Positions 26,910-34,644 of a stretch of 35,132 bases of DNA are shown in pieces. The translations under genes were made by a program, and so were the position numbers. How positions within the stretch are numbered: position 1 is the first letter of the stretch; each line of letters begins with the position of its first letter. Location of the stretch: NCBI GenBank assembly GCA_028293765.1, contig JAQGOG010000053.1:1-35132 (forward strand). Reading direction: 5' to 3'. Below the pieces are notes generated by a model. The model made no database searches, was not told where the DNA came from, and saw nothing but the letters and a program-made list of their open reading frames with translations. The DNA comes from Gammaproteobacteria bacterium. GTDB taxonomy: Bacteria; Pseudomonadota; Gammaproteobacteria; Steroidobacterales; Steroidobacteraceae.

Positions 26910-28877
26910 ATGCTCCAGCAGATCGGCAGTCATGCCCGTTACATTCAGTCGGTCCTTCGGGGCACGGCACGCGAGGACAGCGCCAGCACGCCGGATTACG
27001 TGAAGCGCTCCTGGCTGCGTTGTCTCGGCCAGTACCACCTCGACCCGCAGTCACAGCGGGAACCCTTCGTATTACCCCGCGACGAGCGTCTGGCACGCAA
27101 GGAGCAGAACCTCGAGCTCGTCTCTTTCGCGGACGCCGAGATGGCGCACCTCTACCACCAGCTCGCCGGCTCGGGCTATTCCATCATCCTCACGGATCTC
27201 GATGGCGTGCTGCTCGACTACTACGGCGACCTGAGCTTCAGGAATGCGGCCTTCCGCACCGGATTGGTGCTCGGCGCCGTCTGGAGCGAGGAACACGGTG
27301 GGACGAACGGGATGGGCACGTGCCTGTTTGAGCGCGCGCCGCTGATCATCCACCGCGACCAGCACTTCTTCTCGCGCAACACCGGCCTCACCTGCTGCGC
27401 GGCACCGATCTTCGACTACCGCGGCGATCTGGTCGCCGTACTGGACGCCTCCGGCGAATCCGACCGCGCGCAGCAGCACACACTCGTGCTGGTGAACATG
27501 TCTGCGCAGATGATCGAGAACCGGCTGTTCCTGAATCGCTTTCGCGATGGCTTCGTGGTGCGTTTCCACAGCCGGCCGGAGCTCGTCGGCACCTGGAGCG
27601 AAGGCATCATCGCGATGGACCCTTCGGGCGCCATCGCCGCGCTCGACCGTAACGCGCTCTTCCAACTCGGCTTCAAGAGCGCCAGCGAGCTGGCAGGAGC
27701 GCCGCTCGAACGCGTATTCAACATCTCACTGCCCGCCCTCGTGGGCCGCAGCCAGAAGAAGTCGTTTCATCCTCTGCCGATCTACGAAACGCGTCACGGT
27801 GGCCGGTTCTTCGCGGTCGCTCAAGCGCCGCAGTCGAAGCGCAGCCCTGCGAACAAACAGCGGCTCGCGCCCACGGACGAGCGTTCCGTTCCGGAAACGG
27901 GACGCAGCGTTCTCGATGAGCTGGATCTGGGCGACCCCCTCCTGGCGCGCAATATCCAGGCAGCCAAGCGCCTCGAATCGCGCGACATTCCGATCCTGCT
28001 GCTCGGGGAATCCGGAACGGGGAAAGAGTTCTTCGCACGCGCGCTGCACTCCGCGAGCGAGCGGGCGGACAAGCCGTTCGTCGCCGTAAATTGCGGCTCG
28101 CTACCCGAGATGCTGATGCAGAACGAACTGTTCGGGCGCGGTAGCGGCGTCAGCACACCGACAGAAGACGAAAGGGGGCGCATCGTGCAGGCCAATGGCG
28201 GCACGCTGTTCCTGGATGACGTCGGCGATCTGCCGCTCGAGCTGCAAGCACAGCTGCTGCACGTTCTCGAAGAGCGCGAAGTTTCCCCGCGCGGCGCCGA
28301 AACGCCGATCAAGGTCGACATCCGTATAGTGAGCGCGGCGCGCACCAGCCTGCAGGAGAAGATCCGTCGGGGGGAGTTCCGCGAGGATCTGTTTTATCGT
28401 CTGCAGAGCCTCGTGCTCACGCTGCCGCCTTTGCGGGACAGGAGAGACAAACAGGCTTTGATCCGCCACATCTTCTCGCAGGAAAGCGCGGCGACGCCGG
28501 CGGTCGGCCTGAGCGAGGACCTGATCGATGCGCTGTGCGCCTATTCCTGGCCGGGCAACATCCGGCAGTTGCGGAACGTGCTGCGTGGAATGATCGCACT
28601 GCGTACGAATGACAGGCTCGACAGCACCAGCCTCCCGGCCGACTACGGCATCGGCCAGCCGGTGGCGGAGCACGATGCGCACGAGACTTCCTCGGAAGCG
28701 CAGTCGCTGAACCCACTGGAAAAGGCGGAGCGCAGTGCCCTGCTGCGGGAAATCGATCTGCACCACGGCAACATCAGCCGTGTCGCGCACAAGCTAGGCA
28801 TCGGCCGCAACACGCTCTATCGCAAGATGCGCCGGCTCGACATCGCGTTCCCAGCCAGGCAGTCGGCGCGCCGCTAG
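26910..28877 (+). CDS. AcoR-like GAF-AAA+-Fis transcriptional regulator lacking GAFTGA
   Basis: A 655-residue regulator. Residues ~70-225 form a GAF-like sensor typical of AcoR proteins (WSEEHGGTNGMGTCLFE, RNTGLTCCAAPIFDYRGDLVAVLDASG). Residues ~225-310 look PAS-like. The AAA+ domain (~335-560) has Walker A GESGTGKE at 366-373, Walker B GGTLFLDDVGDLP and the arginine region FREDLFYRLQSL. A Fis-type helix-turn-helix ends the chain (ISRVAHKLGIGRNTLYRKMRRL). Where sigma54 activators have GAFTGA, this protein reads GSGVSTPT (411-418), so contact with sigma54 is doubtful. GGGGGAGG precedes the ATG. Divergence from adhC-gfa suggests it controls formaldehyde or alcohol oxidation. Confidence 0.88.
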   Translation: MLQQIGSHARYIQSVLRGTAREDSASTPDYVKRSWLRCLGQYHLDPQSQREPFVLPRDERLARKEQNLELVSFADAEMAHLYHQLAGSGYSIILTDLDGVLLDYYGDLSFRNAAFRTGLVLGAVWSEEHGGTNGMGTCLFERAPLIIHRDQHFFSRNTGLTCCAAPIFDYRGDLVAVLDASGESDRAQQHTLVLVNMSAQMIENRLFLNRFRDGFVVRFHSRPELVGTWSEGIIAMDPSGAIAALDRNALFQLGFKSASELAGAPLERVFNISLPALVGRSQKKSFHPLPIYETRHGGRFFAVAQAPQSKRSPANKQRLAPTDERSVPETGRSVLDELDLGDPLLARNIQAAKRLESRDIPILLLGESGTGKEFFARALHSASERADKPFVAVNCGSLPEMLMQNELFGRGSGVSTPTEDERGRIVQANGGTLFLDDVGDLPLELQAQLLHVLEEREVSPRGAETPIKVDIRIVSAARTSLQEKIRRGEFREDLFYRLQSLVLTLPPLRDRRDKQALIRHIFSQESAATPAVGLSEDLIDALCAYSWPGNIRQLRNVLRGMIALRTNDRLDSTSLPADYGIGQPVAEHDAHETSSEAQSLNPLEKAERSALLREIDLHHGNISRVAHKLGIGRNTLYRKMRRLDIAFPARQSARR

Positions 28878-28884
28878 CTTGCGC

Positions 28885-29223
28885 CTACCAGTCGTTGTGC
28901 GTCAGGTAGACGTAAGCGTAGGCCATGACGAACAGCATGCAGATCGCGCAGGCAATGAACGTTCCGCAGGCCGCCGCCAGCAGCACGAAAATGCTGAGCG
29001 CGCCGCTACCGCCCGAGCCCAATGCATCGAAGTAGGCGGTCAGGACGATCGCCACACTACAGCTCAGCGCCCATCTTCCCATGCAGGCCGAGAGCTCGCC
29101 GCGCATGCTGCGGTTGTGGCGATAGGCGGCCACGCGCTCCTCGAACGAGCCGCGGTTCACGTCCTTCATCATTCGGAACGGCGAGAAGAATCTCCAGAGC
29201 ACCTGTAACACTTGCGCCCTCAT
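28885..29223 (-). CDS. Small two-helix membrane protein, hypothetical
   Basis: A 112-residue protein. Residues ~1-45 are polar and basic (FFSPFRMMKDVNRGSFEERV). Two membrane segments follow (about 50-67 and 74-103), the second long and rich in Ala, Cys and Phe (ALSIFVLLAAACGTFIACAI). No family is recognised. It is convergent with the AAA+ regulator, with only 7 bp between stops. No clear ribosome site is seen before the ATG at 29223, and a start at an internal Met (M18 or M19) is possible. Confidence 0.55.
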   Translation of the reverse strand: MRAQVLQVLWRFFSPFRMMKDVNRGSFEERVAAYRHNRSMRGELSACMGRWALSCSVAIVLTAYFDALGSGGSGALSIFVLLAAACGTFIACAICMLFVMAYAYVYLTHNDW

Positions 29224-29306
29224 TTACGGTCGCGTAAGGCCCATCTTTGCAGGATTGCGCGTCAGGGCACTGTGCGTTGGTTGGAATCCACGAGGATGTA
29301 GACGTT

Positions 29307-29328
29307 CGGGGATCGAACATGTTCCCCG
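29307..29328. repeat. Inverted repeat upstream of the HIT gene
   Basis: CGGGGA (29307-29312) and TCCCCG (29323-29328) are exact inverted copies around 10 bases, in the divergent gap between the small membrane protein and the HIT gene. Possible regulator site or leader hairpin; no further support. Confidence 0.35.
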
Positions 29329-29440
29329 GCGCAACGCGCCGCTGCGGCTGCTCCAAATCGGGGCAGGCGCACTGTCGCCAACTGGCAACGATGAGCGACA
29401 ATTGCTGCTCGCCACCGCGCCTTTCCCAGGAGACTTCACC

Positions 29441-29854
29441 ATGGCAGACACGATCTTCGGAAAAATCCTCAGCGGGCAGATTCCCTGTCACAAGGTGTAT
29501 GAGGATGAGAATGTCCTGGCGTTTCTCGACGTCAATCCACTCAGCGCCGGGCATACGCTGGTGATTCCCAAAGAACCGGCGGAAACACTGGATCGTCTGT
29601 CGGACGAAGCGGCGGCGGCGCTCGGCCGCGTGTTGCCGCGGATCTGCAGGGCCGTGATCGCGGTGACAGGGATCAGGGAATACAACGTGCTCGAGAACAA
29701 TGGCTCGGGTGCTCATCAGGCGATCAGTCACGTGCACTTTCACATCATTCCCAAACCGAACGGAACCGAGGGACTCGGCATCGGGTGGCCGCAACGCGCG
29801 TTCGATCACAAGACCGGGGCAGAGCTCGCCGCGAAGATCCGCAACGCTCTTTAG
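29441..29854 (+). CDS. HIT-family nucleotide hydrolase
   Basis: A 137-residue histidine-triad protein of the HinT/Fhit-like group, which hydrolyse nucleotide phosphoramidates or dinucleoside polyphosphates. ADTIFGKILSGQIPCHKVYE and FLDVNPLSAGHTLVIPK are typical N-terminal motifs; the triad HVHFH is at 97-101. The frame is open upstream, but AGGAG lies 8 bases before the ATG at 29441 and this start matches the family. It stands alone, with its own upstream region. Confidence 0.93.
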   Translation: MADTIFGKILSGQIPCHKVYEDENVLAFLDVNPLSAGHTLVIPKEPAETLDRLSDEAAAALGRVLPRICRAVIAVTGIREYNVLENNGSGAHQAISHVHFHIIPKPNGTEGLGIGWPQRAFDHKTGAELAAKIRNAL

Positions 29855-29891
29855 AGGGACCGCTTCGTTATTGCGGCGGGACACGGCGCGC

Positions 29892-29920
29892 TTGACACAT
29901 GGTAAGCATACACTTACTGT
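29892..29920 (+). promoter_or_regulatory. Promoter with embedded ArsR-type operator for the GST-arsR operon
   Basis: TTGACA (29892-29897) is a perfect -35 box; 17 bases later TACTGT (29915-29920) can serve as -10. Inside the spacer lies GTAAGCATACACTTAC (29902-29917), an inverted repeat GTAAG-N6-CTTAC. This is the position at which a dimeric ArsR repressor would block RNA polymerase. The likely repressor is encoded by the second gene of the operon. Confidence 0.65.
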
Positions 29921-29975
29921 AAGCAGCAGCTGACCGTTCGATATGCCCACGCCCACGCAAAGCAAGAGGACCCTC

Positions 29976-30623
29976 ATGAGCGACATCGTTATCTACGGCG
30001 TTCCCGGAAGCCCGTACCTCCGCAGCGCCCTCCTCGGCCTCGAAGAGAAACGTGCGCCGTATCGCCTGGCAGTGATGGGCATGGGCGAGGGACGCAGAGA
30101 GGAGCATTTAAAACGCCATCCCTTCGGACGTATCCCCGCAATGGAGCACAACGACTTTGGTCTCTACGAGACACAGGCGATTCTTCGCTACGTTGACGCT
30201 ATCAGCCCCGGCCCTTCCCTGCAGCCGCGAGGTGCTCGCGCGGCCGCGCGAATGGATCAGATTGTGGGAATCGTCGACTGGTATGTCTTCCCATCCATCA
30301 CGGCCGGCGTGTGCGCTGAGCGTCTGATGTCGCAAGCCTTCTGGGGCCGGCCACCCGATGAGGCCAATGTCACGAAGGCGTTGCCGTCGGCCCGCGTCTG
30401 CATCAAGGAGCTCGAGCGCTTGAAGGGCTCGGCAGAGTTCATGGCCGGCGATGCGGTCTCAATCGCGGACCTCATGCTCGTGCCCCACATCGCGTTCTTT
30501 CGTCATACGCCGGAAGGCTCGGCGCTGCTACAGGGAACGTCACTCGATGCATGGCTTACCCGCATGAGCGCCCGTCCCAGCATGCAGGCAACCGAGCGGG
30601 CGCGCCTCAAGCAAGTTGCATGA
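29976..30623 (+). CDS. Glutathione S-transferase family protein
   Basis: A 215-residue GST. The thioredoxin-like N-domain shows IVIYGVPGSPYLRS, the cis-Pro loop GRIPAMEH and the glutathione-contact motif YETQAILRYVD. The C-terminal helical domain contains the capping-box region AGDAVSIADLMLVPHI. It would conjugate or reduce electrophilic compounds with glutathione in the cytoplasm. GAGG lies 6 bases before the ATG at 29976; an ATG 33 bases earlier has no such site. Its stop overlaps the arsR start by ATGA. Confidence 0.92.
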   Translation: MSDIVIYGVPGSPYLRSALLGLEEKRAPYRLAVMGMGEGRREEHLKRHPFGRIPAMEHNDFGLYETQAILRYVDAISPGPSLQPRGARAAARMDQIVGIVDWYVFPSITAGVCAERLMSQAFWGRPPDEANVTKALPSARVCIKELERLKGSAEFMAGDAVSIADLMLVPHIAFFRHTPEGSALLQGTSLDAWLTRMSARPSMQATERARLKQVA

Positions 30624-30952
30624 GCAAGAAGAGCGCACCTGCTGCAACCGCCCTCGCCGCTCTCGCCGATCCCACCCGGCGGCAACTGTTCGAACGCCTG
30701 CGGTCCGGACCAAGGGCTGTCGGGGAGCTTGCGCGAGGCGGGACAGTGTCCCGCCCGGCAGTGTCACAACATCTCGCTGTTCTCAAGGCTGCCGGGCTGG
30801 TGCGCGACACGGCCGCGGGCACGCGGCGCGTGTACGAGATCGATCCGAAGGGGTTGGCGGCCATCCGCGCCTGGCTGGATGACATGTGGGGCGGCGCCCT
30901 GCAGAATTTCAGCGCGGAGCTCGAGAAAGACAACGACGAAAGAGAGAGTTGA
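30620..30952 (+). CDS. ArsR-family winged-helix repressor
   Basis: A 110-residue ArsR regulator. ALADPTRRQLFERLRSGPRAVGEL and SRPAVSQHLAVLKAAGLV are the winged-helix core with the recognition helix. No metal-binding cysteine motif (ELCVCDL) is present, so it belongs to the group without metal ligands that is usually paired with SRPBCC proteins. The ATG overlaps the GST stop. It probably represses its own operon through the palindrome at 29902-29917. Confidence 0.93.
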   Translation: MSKKSAPAATALAALADPTRRQLFERLRSGPRAVGELARGGTVSRPAVSQHLAVLKAAGLVRDTAAGTRRVYEIDPKGLAAIRAWLDDMWGGALQNFSAELEKDNDERES

Positions 30953-30958
30953 GAGCTG

Positions 30959-31441
30959 ATGAGCACGCCTGCCATCCATCCCGCACCGGTCAGAAAAAGC
31001 GTCGTAGTGAAAGCGGACGTCGAGCGATCGTTCGCGGCGTTCACCGGCGGCATTGGACGCTGGTGGCCGCGGTCCAAGTCGATTGGCTCCGCCGCACAAG
31101 TGGATGTTGTCCTCGAGGGCCGCCCCGGCGGGCGTTGGTATGAGCGTGGCACCGACGGTGCCGAATGTGAATGGGGCAAAGTACTTCTGTGGGAGCCTCC
31201 ATCGCGGCTCCTGCTTGCCTGGCAGATCGACAGCAACTGGAAGTACGACCCCGCGCTGGTCACGGAAGTCGAGATCACCTTCACCGCGCTCGGTGCCAAG
31301 GAAACGCGGGTCGACATCGAACATCGCAATCTCGAGCGCTTTGGGGACAAGGCCGCGCGCATCCGCGAAATGCTCGACTCGGACGGTGGCTGGCCCGGCG
31401 TGCTCAAGTCGTTCGCGGCGACTGTGGCCGACACGCCCTGA
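30959..31441 (+). CDS. SRPBCC (AHSA1-like) domain protein
   Basis: A 160-residue START/SRPBCC protein. VRKSVVVKADVERSFAAFT, the IGRWWPRSKSIG loop, GGRWYERGTDGAECEWGKV and the C-terminal helix GGWPGVLKSFAATVADT fit the AHSA1 (activator of Hsp90-like) group often coupled to ArsR genes. The fold binds hydrophobic ligands; the ligand here is unknown. It starts 6 bp after arsR. It completes a three-gene stress operon with GST. Confidence 0.9.
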   Translation: MSTPAIHPAPVRKSVVVKADVERSFAAFTGGIGRWWPRSKSIGSAAQVDVVLEGRPGGRWYERGTDGAECEWGKVLLWEPPSRLLLAWQIDSNWKYDPALVTEVEITFTALGAKETRVDIEHRNLERFGDKAARIREMLDSDGGWPGVLKSFAATVADTP

Positions 31442-31526
31442 TTCCAGGGGCGCTCCAGACGTTTCGCGGCTCGAGCCGGACCCTGGCGTTCGGGAACGCG
31501 GCTTGCTTCCTGCGCTCGGTCGCAAC

Positions 31527-31779
31527 CACCGACGTGAAGGTTTTGAAGAATACGTGTCCGACGCCGTACGGAACGGCCGGTAACGGCAAGACGAGTCTCG
31601 CCGCGCATTTCGTCGCGTGCCGCCGCGGCCAGCGCTCCCTGTATTTCCTCTTCGAGGAATCGCCGCTGCAGTTGATCCGTAACATGCGCTCCATCGGCAT
31701 CGATCTGCAGCAGTGGGTGGAGCGCGGCTTGCTGAAATTCCACGCCGACCGTCCATCGCGCTTCGGCCTGGAGACCCAT
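31527..31779 (+). pseudogene. kaiC: kaiC remnant (two out-of-frame pieces)
   Basis: Two fragments of the clock ATPase KaiC survive in different frames. Positions 31527-31568 read RREGFEEYVSDAV, matching the end of a KaiC domain (usual form: GLEEYVSDCV). From 31570 another frame reads GTAGNGKTSLAAHF, the second-domain Walker A, then RRGQRSLYFLFEESPLQLI and [20 protein letters not shown], ending FGLETH. The expected ~30-residue linker between the pieces, most of the first domain and the second half of the second domain are gone. It then runs directly into kaiB sequence, showing an internal deletion. It cannot make a working KaiC. Confidence 0.82.
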
Positions 31780-31780
31780 A

Positions 31781-31951
31781 GTGGACCTGTTGCAGAATCC
31801 CCAGCTCGCCCGCGACGACCAGACTCTCGCCGTGCCGACCCTCGCCAGGCGGCTGCCCGAGCCGATGAAGAAGATCATCGGCGATCTGTCGAACACCAAG
31901 CGCGTGCTCGTCCTCGATCTGCGTCCGAATCCCCGGCGGCAAGCCTCATGA
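31781..31951 (+). pseudogene. kaiB: Truncated kaiB (C-terminal half only)
   Basis: From a GTG at 31781 the frame encodes 56 residues beginning [20 protein letters not shown] and including [18 protein letters not shown], the C-terminal half of KaiB. The N-terminal ~45 residues are missing, lost in the same deletion that cut kaiC. GGAG lies 7 bases before the GTG, so a short peptide may still be made. Its stop overlaps the ATG of the intact kaiB by ATGA, so translation of the stump could feed that gene. Confidence 0.85.
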
Positions 31952-32292
31952 CAGTGCGCGAGAAAAGGCCCCTGCGCGCAACGGGACATCCTCCTGACGA
32001 GGTGGCGGAGGTGCCGGAGCGATATATCCTCAGGCTTTACGTGACGGGCATGACGACACGGTCGGCCCGTGCCATCGCGAACCTGCAGACGTTTTGTGAG
32101 AAGCATCTGCACGGGCGCTACGACCTGCAGGTGATCGACGTGTACCAGCAGCCCGAGCTGGCGCGAACCGAGCAGATCGTCGCGGTGCCGACGCTGATCA
32201 AGCAATTGCCGCTACCCTTGCGGCGACTCATTGGTGACATGTCGGACGAGGAGCGAGTCCTCGTCGGACTCAACATTCTGCCACACGAATGA
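31948..32292 (+). CDS. kaiB: KaiB-family protein
   Basis: A 114-residue, complete KaiB. KaiB has a thioredoxin-like fold, binds KaiC in cyanobacterial clocks and in other bacteria serves stress or timing functions. [58 protein letters not shown] and ERVLVGLNI cover the whole domain. About 25 variable residues precede it. Start and stop both overlap neighbours by ATGA (kaiB stump before, kinase after). With kaiC destroyed next door, its partner must be encoded elsewhere or it works without KaiC, perhaps on the kinase. Confidence 0.93.
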   Translation: MTVREKRPLRATGHPPDEVAEVPERYILRLYVTGMTTRSARAIANLQTFCEKHLHGRYDLQVIDVYQQPELARTEQIVAVPTLIKQLPLPLRRLIGDMSDEERVLVGLNILPHE

Positions 32293-33932
32293 AAAAGGGA
32301 AAGGACACGCAGGTGCCGGACGACTCCAACGCTCAGCAGCGCATCGAGGAGCTCACCGCGCGGCTGGAGGAAGCCGAAGAATCTCTGCGCGCCGGGCGTG
32401 CGGGGGAGATCGATGCGTTCATCGTACAGGGACCCGACGGTGAGCAGGTCTTCACCCTGCGCAGCGCCGAACAGCCCTACCGCAATCTCGTCGAGGAGAT
32501 GCAGGAGGGAGCGGCAATCCTGACAGCCGCGGGCGACATCATGTACTGCAACCGGCAGTTCTCGGCATTGGTGGCGGTGCCTCTCGAAGACGTGATCGGC
32601 CGGTCTTTGGACCGGTTCATCAGCGGCACCGATCGGCCTGCACTCAGGGCACTCATGAAGGCAGGAGTCGGCAAGTGCCGGGCGCGCGTGATTGCCGCGG
32701 ATGGCCGGATCATCGACGTGTATCTCTCGTTATCGACGTCTAACTCCGACGACGATGCCGAGCGTCTGAACCTCATCGTCACCGATCTTAGTGCGCTGCT
32801 GGACGCGCAGAGCGGCCGCGACCGCGCGGAGCAGGAAAACCAGGCGAAGGACGAGTTCATGGCGATGCTGGCCCACGAGCTACGTAACCCTTTGAGCGCC
32901 ATCAGCACCGCCGTGCAGGTGCTCGAGGCCAGCAACGGGCAGGAGCGCCCTGCCCTGCGGGCGCGGTCCATCATTGCGAGGCAGGTGCACCACCTGGCCA
33001 GGCTCGTCGACGATCTCCTTGACGTCGGCCGCGTCGTCACCGGGAAGATCGCACTCGACCGGCGCCCGATCGATTTTGCGGATCTCGTCCACCGCGCCGT
33101 CACAGTCTGTGGTGAACGCCAGCTCGATCAGCGACTGGAGATCATCGCGCATCCGGTATGGATCGAGGGCGATCTCGTTCGCATGGAGCAGATCGTCAAC
33201 AACATCGTCGGCAACGCGGTGAAATACACCCCCTCCGGCGGCTCTATCCGAGTGAAGCTCAACATCGAGGGAGCGGACGCAGTGCTTCGTGTCGAAGACA
33301 ATGGCTACGGCATCGCGCCCGAGCTGCTGCCACGCGTTTTCGATCTGTTCGTACAGGGTGAGCGGACTCTGGACCGCGCGCAAGGCGGGCTCGGCATTGG
33401 GCTCACGTTGGTACGCCGCCTGGTGGAACTGCACAAGGGCACCGTGTCGGCCTTCAGTGAAGGACCCGGACGAGGCAGCGTGTTTACGGTGCGCCTCCCG
33501 AACGTATCTGCCCCTGGGAGTTCTCAACCCTCCCGCACGACCGTTCATTGCGACGCCGTTACGCGCCGCGTGCTCGTAATCGAGGACAATCGCGATGCGC
33601 GTGAGATGTTCCGCGTCATGTTGGAGCTCGCGGGCCACGAGGTACTCGAGGCCGAAGAAGGCGTGAGCGGACTGGAACTGTTGAAAACCACGCGCCCCGA
33701 TATCGCCGTCATCGATGTGGGCTTGCCCGGTCTCAATGGCTACGAAATCGCACGACGCTTCCGCGCTGAGCCTGACGCTGACAGTGTGCTGTTGGTGGCG
33801 TTGACGGGCTACGGCACACCGGAAGCACGCGAGCGGTCACGGCAGGCTGGGTTCGATCACCATCTGATCAAGCCGGTAGATCCGGATACGCTGCGCGAGC
33901 TCATGCAGCCAGCCGAGATGGCCGTTCCCTGA
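32289..33932 (+). CDS. PAS-histidine kinase-receiver hybrid protein
   Basis: A 547-residue soluble signalling protein. Residues ~15-40 form a coiled coil ([16 protein letters not shown]). A PAS domain follows at ~60-175 ([20 protein letters not shown]). The HisKA box [10 protein letters not shown] has the phospho-His at 196. The ATPase domain shows [19 protein letters not shown] and [10 protein letters not shown]. The C-terminal receiver (~425-545) has phospho-acceptor Asp476 ([14 protein letters not shown]) and Lys528. No membrane segment is seen. The ATG overlaps the kaiB stop, a gene pair known from other proteobacterial kai loci, where PAS kinases replace SasA. No DNA-binding output is attached. 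Confidence 0.92.
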   Translation: MKKGKDTQVPDDSNAQQRIEELTARLEEAEESLRAGRAGEIDAFIVQGPDGEQVFTLRSAEQPYRNLVEEMQEGAAILTAAGDIMYCNRQFSALVAVPLEDVIGRSLDRFISGTDRPALRALMKAGVGKCRARVIAADGRIIDVYLSLSTSNSDDDAERLNLIVTDLSALLDAQSGRDRAEQENQAKDEFMAMLAHELRNPLSAISTAVQVLEASNGQERPALRARSIIARQVHHLARLVDDLLDVGRVVTGKIALDRRPIDFADLVHRAVTVCGERQLDQRLEIIAHPVWIEGDLVRMEQIVNNIVGNAVKYTPSGGSIRVKLNIEGADAVLRVEDNGYGIAPELLPRVFDLFVQGERTLDRAQGGLGIGLTLVRRLVELHKGTVSAFSEGPGRGSVFTVRLPNVSAPGSSQPSRTTVHCDAVTRRVLVIEDNRDAREMFRVMLELAGHEVLEAEEGVSGLELLKTTRPDIAVIDVGLPGLNGYEIARRFRAEPDADSVLLVALTGYGTPEARERSRQAGFDHHLIKPVDPDTLRELMQPAEMAVP

Positions 33933-34014
33933 AGGACGCCGGACAGCGCCGGCGCGCGCCCGGCCCACCTATCTGACGTTCACGACCACTTCCAGCAGCT
34001 CCGACGCTGGCAAC

Positions 34015-34420
34015 ATGGGACTTCGGTTCGCACAGAAGAGTCACTGCGAGCCCGACGAAGCCGCAGCGCAGACTGTCAAAAGCGTTCAGAACCTCATCCT
34101 TGCGGAATTGAAGTGGGATTTCCGCGTGAAGGACGCCTATCTCCAGAAAGTATTGACGCTTGTGGAATCCGGACGCCAAGGACGTGAAGGCCATCTGGCT
34201 CCGGAAGATATTGGACGCACAGAGGGCGGACGGCGGGTGGGATGGCATCCATGTGATGGCCCACTTGCCGGGGGACCGGGTGCTGTCCTGGTCGGGGGGC
34301 CGTCTATACCCGTGGATTCAGTCGCGGCCTGCTACGAATTTTCATGCGACGGCGCAGGGGTTATATTTGTTGGCGGCATTGCTCGAGGGCGATCGGGGAG
34401 ACGGGGGCGGTCGGACGTGA
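34015..34420 (+). pseudogene. Frameshifted gene, terpene-cyclase-like repeat protein
   Basis: One frame from ATG 34015 encodes about 55 residues, ending LILAELKWDFRVKDAYLQKV then LTLVESG near 34173. A second frame then continues as DAKDVKAIWLRKILDAQRAD-GGWDG up to a stop at 34420, with SNFHATAQGVYLL-like text (here TNFHATAQGLYLLAALL). The two halves read as one protein split by a single-base shift around 34170-34180. The Q-x2-DGGW motif resembles the helix repeats of prenyltransferase/terpene-cyclase-like proteins. No function is assigned. It follows the kinase by 82 bp and may be a decayed part of the same region. Confidence 0.55.
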
Positions 34421-34482
34421 TCATGGGCTGAGCCTCTCGCGCCGACGCTGCCGAAGCCGCGACGATATATCGGTTTACAGGG

Positions 34483-34510
34483 TTGCCGGCCCGTCAATCC
34501 CGTGTACAAT
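34483..34510 (+). promoter_or_regulatory. Promoter of the initiator tRNA gene
   Basis: TTGCCG (34483-34488) and TACAAT (34505-34510) with a 16-bp spacer lie 15 bp upstream of the tRNA. Both boxes fit sigma70 well and transcription would start a few bases before the mature 5' end. Confidence 0.6.
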
Positions 34511-34524
34511 GCACGGCTTGCTGG

Positions 34525-34601
34525 TGCGGGGTGGAGCAGTCTGGCAGCTCGTCGGGCTCATAACCCGAAGGTCGCAGGTTCAAATCCTGCCCCCGCTACC
34601 A
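34525..34601 (+). tRNA. Initiator tRNA-Met (CAT anticodon), CCA encoded
   Basis: A 77-nt cloverleaf ending in encoded CCA. The anticodon stem-loop TCGGGCTCATAACCCGA has the three G:C pairs that mark initiator tRNAs, with anticodon CAT. D-arm GGAGCAGTCTGGCAGCTC and T-arm GCAGG-TTCAAAT-CCTGC are normal. Position 1 is T and position 72 is T, so there is no Watson-Crick 1:72 pair, as needed for formylation; the usual mismatch is C:A. It stands alone, with its own promoter and terminator. Confidence 0.97.
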
Positions 34602-34619
34602 AGTTACGGTAATTAAATG

Positions 34620-34644
34620 GCCGCTGGTTTTTGAGCGGCTTTTT
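34620..34644 (+). terminator. Intrinsic terminator after the initiator tRNA
   Basis: GCCGCT (34620-34625) and AGCGGC (34634-34639) form a 6-bp stem with an 8-base loop, followed by TTTTT (34640-34644). It begins 18 bp after the tRNA CCA end. Confidence 0.85.

Noticed and set aside
30607..32205. 532-codon minus-strand frame opposite arsR, SRPBCC and kaiB
   Set aside because: Antisense to recognised genes; low-complexity Arg/Ser text and no domain.
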